DNA from: Oscillibacter sp.
GTDB taxonomy: Bacteria > Bacillota > Clostridia > Oscillospirales > Oscillospiraceae
Direction: 5' to 3'
Length of the DNA: 64,000 nucleotides
Assembly: GCA_014799925.1 (NCBI GenBank)
Contig: JAAVHC010000009.1
Location: 17,279-81,278 of the forward strand
In this document: positions 42,440 to 52,005 of the stretch, in pieces
How positions within the stretch are numbered: the stretch's first letter is position 1
Layout: every line of letters begins with the position of its first letter
Translations under genes and position numbers: made by a program
Notes under the pieces: model-generated
Database searches by the model: none
The model's input: only the letters and a program-made list of their open reading frames with translations
What the model was told of the DNA's origin: nothing

Positions 42440-45013
42440 TTATAATGGGCTCATATACTTGAGCAGCTGCCGGCAGACCTCCCGTACGTTGATGGGCTTG
42501 GACACATGGGCGTTCATCCCGGCGTCCAGACATTTTTTCACGTCCTCCGCAAAGGCGTCCGCCGTCATGGCGATAATGGGGATCTCTGCGGCGTCAGGGC
42601 GGTCCATGCCTCGGATGGCCCTCGTGGCCTCGTAGCCCGTCATGACCGGCATCCGCAGATCCATCAGAATGGCGTCATAGTGGCCGGGCGCGGAGTTCCG
42701 GAATTTATCCACGCAGATCTGACCATTTTCCGCCCATTCCAGCTCCGGGCCCAGCTCGCTGAGCAGATCGAAAGCAATTTCCCAGTTGAGCTCGTTGTCC
42801 TCCGCCAGGAGAATGCGGCGTCCGGTCAGGTCCTGCTCCGGCTCTTTCGATTTGGCCTCCGCCTCCGCCTCCTCCATGTCCTCCGCATCGCCCAGGAAGG
42901 GCCTGAGCCCGTAAAACAGGGTGGATTTGAACAGAGGCTTGGAGATGAATCCGGTGACGCCGGCGGCTTTGGCCTCCGTCTCGATCTCGCTCCAGTCGTA
43001 GGCGGAAATCAGGAGGATGGGGATCTCGTCCCCGTACCGCTCCCGAATGGTTCTGGCGGCGGTGATGCCGTCGATGCCCGGCAGCTTCCAGTCCAGCAGG
43101 ATGATCTGATAGGCGTTATGCTGCCCATGGCGGGCCTCCACCATTTCCAGGGCGCTCTCCGCGTCCAGGGTCCAGTCCGCATGGATGCCGATGGATTTCA
43201 GGGAGCTTATCGTGCTCTCGCACAGCTGCCGGTCATCGTCTACCACCAGCATGTTCCAATCCGGCAGGACCATGTCCGCTTCCATGACCTCCGCCTTTTC
43301 CAGGTCCAGGGTCACGTGGAACTCCGAGCCCTGACCGGGGGTGCTGTTTACGGTGATGTCGCCGCCCATGGCGTCCACGATGAACTTGGTGATGGCCATG
43401 CCCAGGCCGGACCCCTCGGTCTTGTGGACCCGCATGTTGTCCTCCCGGACAAAGGCCTCGAAAATCTTTTCCTTGAACTCCGGCGTCATGCCGATGCCGT
43501 TGTCCCGGATGTCGAAGTGGATGCGGACGTAGCCGTCCCCCTTCTCGGAGGGCTCCTCGTACATGGCGACATGGATCTCGCCCTCATCGGGCGTGAACTT
43601 GACCGCGTTGCCCAGGATGTTCAGCAGCACCTGATTCAGCCGCACGCTGTCACAGCGCACATTCTCCGTAGAGATATCGTGAATGAAGACGTCGAACTTC
43701 TGCCGCTTGGCGCGGACCTGGGGCTGGACGATGCTGACGATGGAATCCATGACCTCCCTCAGGGAGACCTGGTCGATGGTCAGGGTCATCTTCCCGCTCT
43801 CGATCTTGCTCATGTCCAGCACATCGTTGATGAGTCCCAGCAGATGCCTTCCGGAGAGGGTGATCTTTTTCAGACAGTTCTGGATCTGCTCCTTGTCGTC
43901 AATGCTGGCGGTGGCGATGGCGGTCATGCCCACAATGGCGTTCATGGGGGTGCGGATGTCGTGGCTCATGTTGGACAAAAATTCGCTTTTGGCCCGGCTG
44001 GCCTGCTCGGCATCCCACCGCGCTTTTTCCAGCTCCGCCATCTGCTGGCGGGACATCTGGAAGTACCGGGCGAATACCGCCAGCAGCACTGCCAGGGCCA
44101 GCAGGCAGGCGGCGAACACCATAACGGTCCAGCGGGTGGTGAAGCCGCTGACCATCCGGTCCAGGGTGGTGTAGGGCATGAAAGTCAGCAGATACCACTC
44201 AGAGTGGGGCAGCTTCGTGCAGTACATCTGCCTGGGCTCGCCGTCCACGCAGATCTTGGAGGAGTAATCCTCGTTATTGGCCATGGCGGCGGCCAGCTCC
44301 CGCATGTAGGTCTCCGGAGTCTGCCCGTCAATTGTGCTGTACAGGTTGTTCACCCGGTCAAAATAGCTGTTCCGGAAGTCGCCGCTGGTGCGGATGACGA
44401 AGCTTTTGTCCTCCCGGATGATGAAGGAATAGACGTGCTCCTCATTCTCGCTCAGCGCCAGGGTCTCGGTGATATAGGTGGCGGGCAGGGTGGCGATCAG
44501 GCCGGCGCAGGGGTGCTCCTCCGTGGGCGTGTGGGTGGCGGGGACGCCCAGCAGGATCAGCCGCTCCCCGTCCGGCGCGTTGGCCACAGCCACCTTCTGT
44601 TCGCCGTTGGAGAGAGAAGCCAGAAAGGGAGCGGAGTTCTCTACCTCCGGCGCGCCGCCGTAAAGCATGTCAAAGCTCCCGTCGGTGTGGTAGAAGCCCA
44701 GACTGGTGAAGTCGCGGGCATGGGCGTTGCGGATCAGCTCGCTCCGCTGGGCCGCGTCCGTATGGATCTTGTCCACGGGAGCCGTCTCCACCAAAGCGTC
44801 CAGCTGGCCCAGGCGCAGGCTGATGACCGTCTGGAAGTGCATGGCGATCTGCTCGCTCATGTCCGACATATACATCTGGCTGACCTCGCGGATGGTGCTT
44901 GCGCTCTGCCGGTTGAGGAAGACCGCCAGGAACGAGAAGATCGCGATGCTGACGATCAGCACCAGCACCAGGCTGGTGGCGAGAAACCGTGAGGTTTTGT
45001 TCTTATGCCGCAT
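42440..45013 (-). CDS. Hybrid sensor histidine kinase with two receivers
   Basis: 857 residues: membrane segments at about 12-33 and 295-318 enclosing a ~260-residue extracytoplasmic Cache-like sensor, HisKA with phospho-acceptor His351 (NMSHDIRTPMN), HATPase with NAVKF, DNGIGM and GSGLGMAI, then two receiver domains with Asp641 (LLDWKLPG) and Asp785 (LMDLRMPV). The multi-step layout calls for an Hpt, and an Hpt gene lies directly upstream (45 bases). Last gene of a three-gene minus-strand unit with an HD-GYP/GGDEF regulator. Confidence 0.93.
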   Translation of the reverse strand: MRHKNKTSRFLATSLVLVLIVSIAIFSFLAVFLNRQSASTIREVSQMYMSDMSEQIAMHFQTVISLRLGQLDALVETAPVDKIHTDAAQRSELIRNAHARDFTSLGFYHTDGSFDMLYGGAPEVENSAPFLASLSNGEQKVAVANAPDGERLILLGVPATHTPTEEHPCAGLIATLPATYITETLALSENEEHVYSFIIREDKSFVIRTSGDFRNSYFDRVNNLYSTIDGQTPETYMRELAAAMANNEDYSSKICVDGEPRQMYCTKLPHSEWYLLTFMPYTTLDRMVSGFTTRWTVMVFAACLLALAVLLAVFARYFQMSRQQMAELEKARWDAEQASRAKSEFLSNMSHDIRTPMNAIVGMTAIATASIDDKEQIQNCLKKITLSGRHLLGLINDVLDMSKIESGKMTLTIDQVSLREVMDSIVSIVQPQVRAKRQKFDVFIHDISTENVRCDSVRLNQVLLNILGNAVKFTPDEGEIHVAMYEEPSEKGDGYVRIHFDIRDNGIGMTPEFKEKIFEAFVREDNMRVHKTEGSGLGMAITKFIVDAMGGDITVNSTPGQGSEFHVTLDLEKAEVMEADMVLPDWNMLVVDDDRQLCESTISSLKSIGIHADWTLDAESALEMVEARHGQHNAYQIILLDWKLPGIDGITAARTIRERYGDEIPILLISAYDWSEIETEAKAAGVTGFISKPLFKSTLFYGLRPFLGDAEDMEEAEAEAKSKEPEQDLTGRRILLAEDNELNWEIAFDLLSELGPELEWAENGQICVDKFRNSAPGHYDAILMDLRMPVMTGYEATRAIRGMDRPDAAEIPIIAMTADAFAEDVKKCLDAGMNAHVSKPINVREVCRQLLKYMSPL

Positions 45014-45058
45014 CCGGCGCCGCCTCCCCTCCGTGCCGTCCTCTCGGGCCCGGCGTTT

Positions 45059-45421
45059 TCACAGGCCGGCGGACGCCTGATACGCCCGGATGGCCTCCAC
45101 AGTCTGACGGTAGTCCGTCTTTACCTGCTCCATCAGGGCGGGCGCTTCGGGGGTGAAGCCGTTTCGCAGGGCCTCGCTGAGCTGGCTGCTGGACTGGTAG
45201 AGCACGGTAAAGTCCAGATTCTGGCACACGCCCTTGATGGTGTGGGCGGCCCGGAAGGCCTCGGCGTAGTCCCCCGCCTCCATGGAGCGGAGCAGCAGGT
45301 CGTAGCTGCCGTCGTTCAAAAACTTCAGCACGAATTTCTGAATCATCCGCTCAGTGGGCAGACGGCTCGACACGCCGGCGTAGTCGCCGCCCAGGGCGGC
45401 ATAACATTCCTGTAAAGTCAT
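45059..45421 (-). CDS. Hpt-domain phosphotransfer protein
   Basis: 120-residue four-helix histidine phosphotransfer protein. The acceptor lies in AFRAAHTIKGVCQNL (His near residue 60), the standard Hpt motif with a Cys where Ser/Ala is usual. Its ATG overlaps the stop of the HD-GYP/GGDEF gene by four bases, so it is translationally coupled. It should shuttle phosphate from the hybrid kinase to the receiver of the c-di-GMP enzyme. Confidence 0.9.
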   Translation of the reverse strand: MTLQECYAALGGDYAGVSSRLPTERMIQKFVLKFLNDGSYDLLLRSMEAGDYAEAFRAAHTIKGVCQNLDFTVLYQSSSQLSEALRNGFTPEAPALMEQVKTDYRQTVEAIRAYQASAGL

Positions 45422-47553
45422 AAATTGTCCTCTCCTTTTTTCACATTGTCCGCCGTTTCTTCTTCGCCCTCGCTGCCATCAATGGGGGAGATGACCGACA
45501 GCATGTCATGCATGCTTTCATCATAGAACGCGTACCATCCCCGGCCGGAGCGTTTGACCTTGTACAGCGCCTGATCGGCGGAGTGAAACAGGGTCTCATA
45601 ATCGGTGCCCACCAGGTCCGTGCGGGCAATGCCCATGCTCAGGGAGATGGGGAACTGCTCATAGGCGCAGCCGGAAATGGCATGGTAGATACGGGAGATA
45701 ATGGGCTCCAGCTCGCCCCGGTACTCCAGGAACAGCAGGAACTCGTCCCCACCCACGCGGGCCGCGATATCCGCGCCGCGGATGCTCTCAAGCAGCTTAT
45801 CCGCCAGGAAGCGGAGCACGTGGTCCCCGAAAATATGTCCATAGGTATTGTTTGCCATTTTAAAATGATCCAGATCGAAGATGACCATGGCGAACTGCCC
45901 GTCGGGCTGCTCCTCCATCCGCTGGATGATCCGCTTCCTGGCGCTGGCGTGGTTGAGAAGGCCGGTGAGGGGATCATGGGAGGCCATCCGCTCCAGCGCG
46001 GCCAGCTTCATCTGGGATTCATGGATGTCCACGGCCTTGCCGATAGCGCCGGCGTACTGGGGCGGCTCATCCGCGCTCCACGTGGCCCGGGCGATGATCC
46101 GGCACCAGCGCTCCTCGTCTCCGCAGAAAATCTTGCACTCGTGCGTCACCACCGGCTGGGCGGGCGTGGTGCTCCGCAGGGCCCGGACCAGGCCCTCCAG
46201 GTCGCCGCCGCTCAGAATGGACCGCACCTTGTCGTTATGCAGGGGGTCCATCACCGTCTCCTTCAGCCCCAGGCGGTTGGCTCCCCAGGTATTCAGCGTC
46301 ACAAGGCAGGGATTGACGGTATACTCAAACTGGATCTCCTGGCTCATGGCGGCGAAGAAGCTGTACTTCATCCGCTCGTGCTCCAGCAGCTGGAGGGTCC
46401 GCTCGGAGGCGGACAGCTCCTCGTAGTGGCGCATCTCCTGGGCCACGGAACGCATCTCCAGCTGCGTGGTGCGGACATAGTCCGCGCCGTCCTGCATCTG
46501 TTCGGGCAGGAGCGGGGCCACATCCTGCAGAATCTCCATCAGCAGGGGGTTGAACGCGCCGCACTCGCCGTTGACGATCATCTGCACCGCCTTGTCGTGG
46601 TGGAAGGGCGGTTTGTAGACCCGCGCACTGGTCAGGGCGTCGTACACGTCGGCCAGGGCCACGATCTGCGCGGATATGGGGATGTCGTCCCCCCGCAGCC
46701 CATCGGGATAACCCCGCCCGTCCCAGCGCTCGTGGTGCCAGCGGCAGATGTCCCGGGCCACCTTGATGAGGGGCTCCGAGCTGTGGATGGGCACGGCCTC
46801 CATCATCTCCGCGCCAATGACGGTGTGCGTTTTCATAATGGAGAATTCCTCATCGGTGAAACGGCCCGGCTTATTGAGGATCTCTCCGGGAATGGAGATC
46901 TTGCCCACGTCGTGAAGGGCGGACGCGATGCTGATCGTGCTGATATCCGCCAGCGTGAGGCCGTAGCGGTTGGTTTTCAGGATGAGATGCCGCAGGAGCA
47001 GCTCCGTCAGGGTGCGGATGTGCAGCACGTGCTGGCCGCTTTCCCCGTTGCGGAATTCCACGATGTGGCTGAGGATGTCGATCATGAGGGTATTCTGCCG
47101 CTCTTTCTGGTAGATCTGATCCGCCACCATGCCCACCAGCTTTTTCTGCTTGGCGTACAGCAGCGTAGTGTTCACCACGCGGTGATGGACCACCAGGGCG
47201 TTAAAGGGGCGGGTGATAAAGTCGGTCACCCCCAGGTTATAAGCGCGCTCGATATGGGAGGGCGCGGTCTCGGCAGAGATCATGATAACAGGAATATCCT
47301 CGATCCAGTTATTTCGGTTCATGACGGTCAGCACCTCGAACCCGTCCATTTCCGGCATGACAATATCCAGCAGGACCAGGTCGATCTCCATGCGGTACTT
47401 CTGGAGAGCGCTCACCGCCTCCACGCCGTTCTCGGCCTCCAGGATCTCATATTCCTCTCCCAGCATATCCGCCAGGATGGAGCGGTTCATCTCCGAATCG
47501 TCCGCGATCAGGATCCTCTGCCTGCGCGTATGTTCGCTGTTGATAGAAGTCAC
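45418..47553 (-). CDS. Response regulator with HD-GYP and GGDEF domains
   Basis: 711 residues: receiver domain with Asp63 (VLLDIVMPEMDG), HD-GYP-type phosphodiesterase domain (HD at 214-215 in LHDVGKIS; HHERWDGRGYPDG near 274), a PAS-like middle segment, and a C-terminal GGDEF diguanylate cyclase with canonical GGDEF at 601-605 after DPLTGLLNH. One protein can thus potentially make and degrade c-di-GMP under phosphorelay control. The start is GTG at 47553 with AAGAAGGG very close; no other start is available. First gene of the operon, with a repeat in its leader. Confidence 0.92.
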   Translation of the reverse strand: MTSINSEHTRRQRILIADDSEMNRSILADMLGEEYEILEAENGVEAVSALQKYRMEIDLVLLDIVMPEMDGFEVLTVMNRNNWIEDIPVIMISAETAPSHIERAYNLGVTDFITRPFNALVVHHRVVNTTLLYAKQKKLVGMVADQIYQKERQNTLMIDILSHIVEFRNGESGQHVLHIRTLTELLLRHLILKTNRYGLTLADISTISIASALHDVGKISIPGEILNKPGRFTDEEFSIMKTHTVIGAEMMEAVPIHSSEPLIKVARDICRWHHERWDGRGYPDGLRGDDIPISAQIVALADVYDALTSARVYKPPFHHDKAVQMIVNGECGAFNPLLMEILQDVAPLLPEQMQDGADYVRTTQLEMRSVAQEMRHYEELSASERTLQLLEHERMKYSFFAAMSQEIQFEYTVNPCLVTLNTWGANRLGLKETVMDPLHNDKVRSILSGGDLEGLVRALRSTTPAQPVVTHECKIFCGDEERWCRIIARATWSADEPPQYAGAIGKAVDIHESQMKLAALERMASHDPLTGLLNHASARKRIIQRMEEQPDGQFAMVIFDLDHFKMANNTYGHIFGDHVLRFLADKLLESIRGADIAARVGGDEFLLFLEYRGELEPIISRIYHAISGCAYEQFPISLSMGIARTDLVGTDYETLFHSADQALYKVKRSGRGWYAFYDESMHDMLSVISPIDGSEGEEETADNVKKGEDNL

Positions 47554-47564
47554 ATCCCTTCTTA

Positions 47565-47801
47565 TATAGTCAAACGACCTGAAAAACAGCGACGCTGTTT
47601 TTCAAAGCGGGCAAAGTCCGCCAGCGTGTAAAGCACGCCGCAGTTGACTACAAAATCCAAACCAGCGCCGCCGTATGGCCGTCGGAGGCGGCCATGGGCC
47701 GAAACGGACCGTTGGCCCGCAAACGGCTGCGAGCGGCCTGCCGCGGCGTATGCGCCGCAGCGCCTGGAAAATTATGATTCTTTTCAAGTTGTTTGATGAT
47801 A
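47565..47801. repeat. Family A repeat, copy A3 (divergent, longer)
   Basis: 237-bp element in the leader of the phosphorelay operon. Left end TATAGTCAAACGACCTGAAAA; right end TTTTCAAGTTGTTTGATGATA, its imperfect inverse. Inner hairpins include TGAAAAACAGCG/CGCTGTTTTTCA, TATGGCC/GGCCATG and GCGGCGTA/TGCGCCGC; GTTGACTA at 47644-47651 looks like a second internal end, so it may be composite. Confidence 0.6.
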
Positions 47802-47912
47802 GCGGCTATGCGCCCTGTCCGTGGGCGCGGTTTTCTTTTCCGGGTACCGCGGGAACCGCAGATTCCGCCGGACCGCAGACTGTAAACCCTCCCACGTTAT
47901 AGCGTAATCTAT

Positions 47913-47941
47913 ATTATAACAGATTTTTCTTGGCGCGGCAA
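47913..47941 (-). promoter_or_regulatory. Promoter of the phosphorelay/c-di-GMP operon
   Basis: TTGCCG and TATAAT on the minus strand with 17-base spacing; the resulting ~350-base leader contains repeat A3. Confidence 0.65.
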
Positions 47942-48080
47942 TAAGTATTGCATATCTTTTCACAAAAAAAGAGGGACAAAACGCAGCGGCATTAAGGCCG
48001 CGCCGCCCCCGGTACGGCAAAGAGGACCCCCTCACCCAATTGGCAAAGGGGCCGTTTGCGGAAAAAGTTTGTCAAAAACC

Positions 48081-48109
48081 TTGCAATTCAGTTCCGCATA
48101 TTGTATGAT
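48081..48109 (+). promoter_or_regulatory. Promoter of the RCC1-SLH gene
   Basis: TTGCAA and TATGAT with 17-base spacing, about 190 bases before the ATG. Confidence 0.6.
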
Positions 48110-48163
48110 ACCTATGGAAGCATGAGTTGCGGCAGGCCGCGCGTTCGCATTGCGTTAATCAAG

Positions 48164-48201
48164 GCGGTGCTGGGTTTATCAGAGACTCAGCGCCGCTTTT
48201 T
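48164..48201 (+). terminator. Terminator-like hairpin inside the RCC1-SLH leader
   Basis: GCGGTGCTGGGT and ACTCAGCGCCGC pair (two G-U) and are followed by TTTTTG, about 50 bases after the predicted transcript start and ~100 before the gene. It may be an attenuator. Confidence 0.5.
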
Positions 48202-48298
48202 GTGCTTCCGGCGAATCCTGCGGGCGGGGCGTGCGCTCCGCCGCCGGAGGTGTCCGCCGGAGACGATCAACAAACCGAAAAGGACAGGAGAAAAGACA

Positions 48299-49945
48299 AT
48301 GAGAAAATGGATGCTATCTTTCACGCTGGCCCTTGTAACATGCCTTGGCCTGACCGTTACCGCGCTGGCCGCCGGGGACCCGGCGGACGTATCCGAGCCC
48401 AACTATGTCACCGGAAGCTGGTCAGACACCATTTTTTCCGCCGTTGTGGACGAAAACCACGCCCTGTGGGTCAAGGGCTACAACAGGGACGGGCGGCTGG
48501 GAACCGGTACGGAGAGCGACTCGGAGAGCTATGTGAAGATCATGGACAATGTGGCCTCTGTCGCCTCCATCGAGGTCGGCTCTGTCGCCTACTTCAGCGT
48601 CGCCGCGGTCAAAACCGACGGCAGCCTCTGGACTTGGGGGAACAATGTGGACAGCAGGCTGGGCTATGCCAACAGCTCTGAGGAAGAGCACCGGCAGCTC
48701 ACGCCCCGGAAGGTGATGGACGGCGTGGCGGCGGCGTCCGCCACGTCCCAGGGAATTCTGGCCATCAAGACCGACGGCTCTCTCTGGCTCCTGGCAAAGG
48801 AGCACAAAAAGATCGCGGACAACGTGATCTACGCCACGGAGATGGACGGGGACTGCGTCGGGTACATCACCACCGACCGCAATTCCTGGTTTTGGAGCTC
48901 GGAGGACGGATCGGTCAGTTTCATTCTGCCGGACGCCAGGGCATTTGGCGGCGACTACACAGGCTATGTCCTGAAAACCGATAACACCCTCTGGGCGCTG
49001 GGAGACAACCATTACTACCAGCTGGGGAACGGCACCCAGACGGACGCGGCGGAATGGGTCAAGCTCATGGACGACGTGGCGAGCTTCAGGGCTGCGGACG
49101 AGGGCATCGGCGTGGTGAAGACCAACGGTGAGCTGTGGGTCTGGGGCGCGAATCACCGTGTCAACGATACGCAGGCCAGCTATGGATTGCAAAATATCTC
49201 CTGCCAGTCCGTGCCGGTGAAGGTCAGCGAGAACGTGAAAGCGATCGCTGTGGGCGGATACGTCACCATCAAGCCGGACGGCACGGTCCATACCTGGAAA
49301 AATACGGATTCACAGTACGCGATTGTCAAGAGGGGCTACTTTGATGTAAAGCTGACGGACATCATCACGCCGGTGGCCGCGCCCTCCGGTACGGCCTCCG
49401 GCACGACAGGCCGCTTTGAGGACGTGCATACCACCGACTATTTCTATGACGCGGTGAACTGGGCGGTGGAAAAGGGGATCACCAGCGGCAAGAGCGAGAC
49501 CCGCTTTGCCCCCTATGACACCTGCACCGTCGGGGAGGCAATCATCTTCCTCTGGCGGGCCGCCGGACAGCCGGAGCCCACGATCGCCCCTGAATTCCGG
49601 TTCACTAATTTAGAGGAGGACGACTACCGGTATAAGCCCTACAACTGGAGCCTGAATACGGTCTATCCCAGGCAGCTCCATAAGTTTGGCAGCACCGGCG
49701 CCGGATGCCTCCGGATCGCGATCGTGAATATGCTCTGGTACCTGAACGGCCGTCCCGAGCCGTCCAGCGCCCAGGGGACGTTCACCGACGTGAGCTGGAG
49801 CGACAGCCTTACCGCCAAGGCCGTGATCTGGGCCGTGGAGAAAGGCATCACCAGCGGCACGGGGGACGGGACGACCTTCTCCCCCAACGAGCAGTGTACC
49901 CGGGCGCAGGTCGTGACGTTCCTGCACCGGGCATTCGCGGAATAG
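48299..49945 (+). CDS. Secreted RCC1-repeat protein with SLH domains
   Basis: 548 residues: signal peptide (LSFTLALVTCLGLTVTALA), then RCC1/BLIP-II-like repeats with recurring GxLWxWG units (DGSLWTWGNN, TDNTLWALGDNHYYQLGNG, NGELWVWGAN, DGTVHTWKN) forming a beta propeller up to about residue 350, and three S-layer homology repeats to the end. Secreted RCC1 propellers usually mediate binding, BLIP-II being a beta-lactamase inhibitor. CAGGAGAAAAG precedes the ATG at 48299. Monocistronic. Confidence 0.85.
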   Translation: MRKWMLSFTLALVTCLGLTVTALAAGDPADVSEPNYVTGSWSDTIFSAVVDENHALWVKGYNRDGRLGTGTESDSESYVKIMDNVASVASIEVGSVAYFSVAAVKTDGSLWTWGNNVDSRLGYANSSEEEHRQLTPRKVMDGVAAASATSQGILAIKTDGSLWLLAKEHKKIADNVIYATEMDGDCVGYITTDRNSWFWSSEDGSVSFILPDARAFGGDYTGYVLKTDNTLWALGDNHYYQLGNGTQTDAAEWVKLMDDVASFRAADEGIGVVKTNGELWVWGANHRVNDTQASYGLQNISCQSVPVKVSENVKAIAVGGYVTIKPDGTVHTWKNTDSQYAIVKRGYFDVKLTDIITPVAAPSGTASGTTGRFEDVHTTDYFYDAVNWAVEKGITSGKSETRFAPYDTCTVGEAIIFLWRAAGQPEPTIAPEFRFTNLEEDDYRYKPYNWSLNTVYPRQLHKFGSTGAGCLRIAIVNMLWYLNGRPEPSSAQGTFTDVSWSDSLTAKAVIWAVEKGITSGTGDGTTFSPNEQCTRAQVVTFLHRAFAE

Positions 49946-49969
49946 CGTATGGCACAGGTATAAGTGCGT

Positions 49970-50008
49970 TTCCCCTGCTTCATCTTTTGATGAAACAGGG
50001 GAATTTTA
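49970..50008. terminator. Bidirectional terminator
   Basis: TTCCCCTG and CAGGGGAA with CTTCATC/GATGAA inner pairing around TTTT, then TTTTATT; serves the RCC1-SLH gene and the convergent cyuA. Confidence 0.75.
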
Positions 50009-50045
50009 TTGAATGGGAGCGGCACGGCCCCTCCCCTGACCGCAA

Positions 50046-51332
50046 TTACGAGCCCGTCATGATCCGGATGATCTCCCGGTCCGTTTCCCGCATCCCCAGA
50101 CGGCCCAGGCGGCCAATGTTGGCTATCGTTTCCTCCACGCCCTTGGTGACGATGCCCTCTCCGCCCCGGAACTGCTGGCCGCTGCGGAACATGTGCCAGC
50201 CCAGTACGCCCGCGTCCACGGCGGCGGCGATCTTGGCCGCGCAGGAGGGCTTCGCCCCGTCGCAGATCATGCCGGAAATGGTGGCCAGGGCATTGACCAG
50301 GGTATGGGCCACCTCCCTGCGGCCTCCGCCGTGGAGATAGGCGATGGCGCCTCCGGCGGCGCACCCGGCGCTGACCGCGCCGCAGTAGGCGCTCAGCCGC
50401 CCGATGCCGGTCTTCATATGGATGGTCAGCAGGTCGCTCAGGGTCACCGCCCGCAGCAGCTTCCCGTGGCTCACGCCCAGCTCCCCGGCGTACTCCACCA
50501 CGGGAACGGAGGCGGTGATCCCCTGGTTGCCGCTGCCGGAAACGATGATGACCGGCATCTCGCAGCCGCTCATCCTGGCGTCGGACCCGGCGGCGGCCAT
50601 GTACCTGGCGCGGACCTTCACATCCTCGCCGTAGTACGTTCTCAGCACCTTGCCGATGTTGGCTCCCCAGGGGTTGTCCATGCCCTCCCGGGCAATGGCG
50701 CAGTTGTATTCGATCTGCCGCTCCACCAGCTCCCGGACGTCCGCCAGGTCCACCGTGTCCGCGAAGTCCACAATGGCGTCCACCGTGAGACAGCTCCGGT
50801 CGGTGAGGCCGCTGGCCGCCGCTCCCGAGGCCACTACCTCGCCGCATTTCAGCAGGACTTCCCCGTTTTTCTCAATCAGAACGATGTTGGTGTGGTAGTC
50901 CGCGATCCGCAGCCGGACCCGGTCCTCCCCGGACCAGAGGGTCAGGACGATGTCAAAAACCACGTCCCCCTCCGCGGGCTTCACCCGGATTTCATGCCCG
51001 GCGAGATACGCCCGGAGGTCGGCCTTCTGCTCCTCCGTGACGCGGGAGATCACCTCCAGAATCTTCCCCGCGTCGCCGGCCACGGCTCCGGCGGCGGCCG
51101 CCGCCTCAATGCCCTTCAGGCCGCCGGTGTTGGGGACGACCACGCTTTTTACATTTTTGATGATATTGCCGCTGGCTTCCACCAGCATCCGGTCCGGCAG
51201 GCATCCCAGAACCTCCCGGGCCTTGGCCGCGCCGTAGGCAATGGCGATGGGCTCCGTACAGCCCATCGCGGGAACCAGCTCCTCCCGGAGAATCTGGACA
51301 AAATGGCGGTAGCGGGAGTCGCTCTTTTTCAT
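50046..51332 (-). CDS. cyuA: L-cysteine desulfidase family protein (CyuA/UPF0597)
   Basis: Iron-sulfur enzyme releasing sulfide, ammonia and pyruvate from L-cysteine; related to serine dehydratase alpha chains. 428 residues, ATG at 51332 after AGAGGAGG. Cluster ligands are probably Cys25 in PAMGCTEPIA and the later SAYCGAVSAGC and CDGAKPSC segments; GSGNQGI is a family motif. CyuP permease or a regulator is not adjacent. Serine deaminase activity is an alternative. Confidence 0.88.
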   Translation of the reverse strand: MKKSDSRYRHFVQILREELVPAMGCTEPIAIAYGAAKAREVLGCLPDRMLVEASGNIIKNVKSVVVPNTGGLKGIEAAAAAGAVAGDAGKILEVISRVTEEQKADLRAYLAGHEIRVKPAEGDVVFDIVLTLWSGEDRVRLRIADYHTNIVLIEKNGEVLLKCGEVVASGAAASGLTDRSCLTVDAIVDFADTVDLADVRELVERQIEYNCAIAREGMDNPWGANIGKVLRTYYGEDVKVRARYMAAAGSDARMSGCEMPVIIVSGSGNQGITASVPVVEYAGELGVSHGKLLRAVTLSDLLTIHMKTGIGRLSAYCGAVSAGCAAGGAIAYLHGGGRREVAHTLVNALATISGMICDGAKPSCAAKIAAAVDAGVLGWHMFRSGQQFRGGEGIVTKGVEETIANIGRLGRLGMRETDREIIRIMTGS

Positions 51333-51354
51333 GGCTGCCTCCTCTTTTGTGATA

Positions 51355-52005
51355 TTATCCGGCGTTTCCTGATGCGCGCGCTTCATGATTGATATCTTCA
51401 AACACAACAGGAAAGTGCGATTGAAACGCTTTAAGCATCGCCCCGGCAATCTCCTGCATTTGCGGATGCGCCGCGGCGGCCGACCGCAGCTTAAAGAAAT
51501 GCCGCCACTCACGAATGTTCATTGTGACAACGATCTCTGTTTTAAGACTGTTCGGCAAAACGCCTCGCGCTTCCTGCGGCAATGCGCCTTTCTCTATCAG
51601 CGTAAGATAACTCCGCTCAGCCACGGCCATTGCATCCTGCCAGATTTGAAATTTCTCCGGGTCGTCATTCCAGAAAAAGGGCCGGATGAATGTCAGCTCA
51701 TTTTGAAATTTATCGCGGGAATAATTGCAGTAGCGGGTGCTCTCCTGGCTGTAGCTTGCGATTCTATGGCGGACGATCTCATGACTGACGCCCCGGTCGC
51801 ATATGACCCGGACGGATATCTTCTCATGCTCCAGCACGGATTCATGGCCGCTCTTCAAAACGCGGCGCACAAAATCAATCGCGGAATCCGGCGTAATATT
51901 CGCTTCGCTTTTGTAGCATACGCGGCCGGCACGTTCAATTTTTTGAAGCAGCGTCAGTCCATCGGGACAATCCAGGATCTCAAAGGTAGGATCTATCATT
52001 TTCAT
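51355..52005 (-). CDS. thyX: Flavin-dependent thymidylate synthase
   Basis: Makes dTMP from dUMP with FAD and methylene-tetrahydrofolate. 216 residues from the ATG at 52005 with AGAGG eight bases upstream (a GTG at 52014 is less well placed). The ThyX signature RHRIASYSQESTR is complete, and substrate residues SVLEHEKISVRV precede it. Base composition is lower in GC than the neighbours, which could mean later acquisition. It ends 23 bases before cyuA and may be co-transcribed with it. Confidence 0.94.
   Translation of the reverse strand: MKMIDPTFEILDCPDGLTLLQKIERAGRVCYKSEANITPDSAIDFVRRVLKSGHESVLEHEKISVRVICDRGVSHEIVRHRIASYSQESTRYCNYSRDKFQNELTFIRPFFWNDDPEKFQIWQDAMAVAERSYLTLIEKGALPQEARGVLPNSLKTEIVVTMNIREWRHFFKLRSAAAAHPQMQEIAGAMLKAFQSHFPVVFEDINHEARASGNAG

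Noticed and set aside
48110..48200. c-di-GMP riboswitch before the RCC1-SLH gene
   Set aside because: The conserved GEMM core sequences were not found; only a terminator-like hairpin can be supported.
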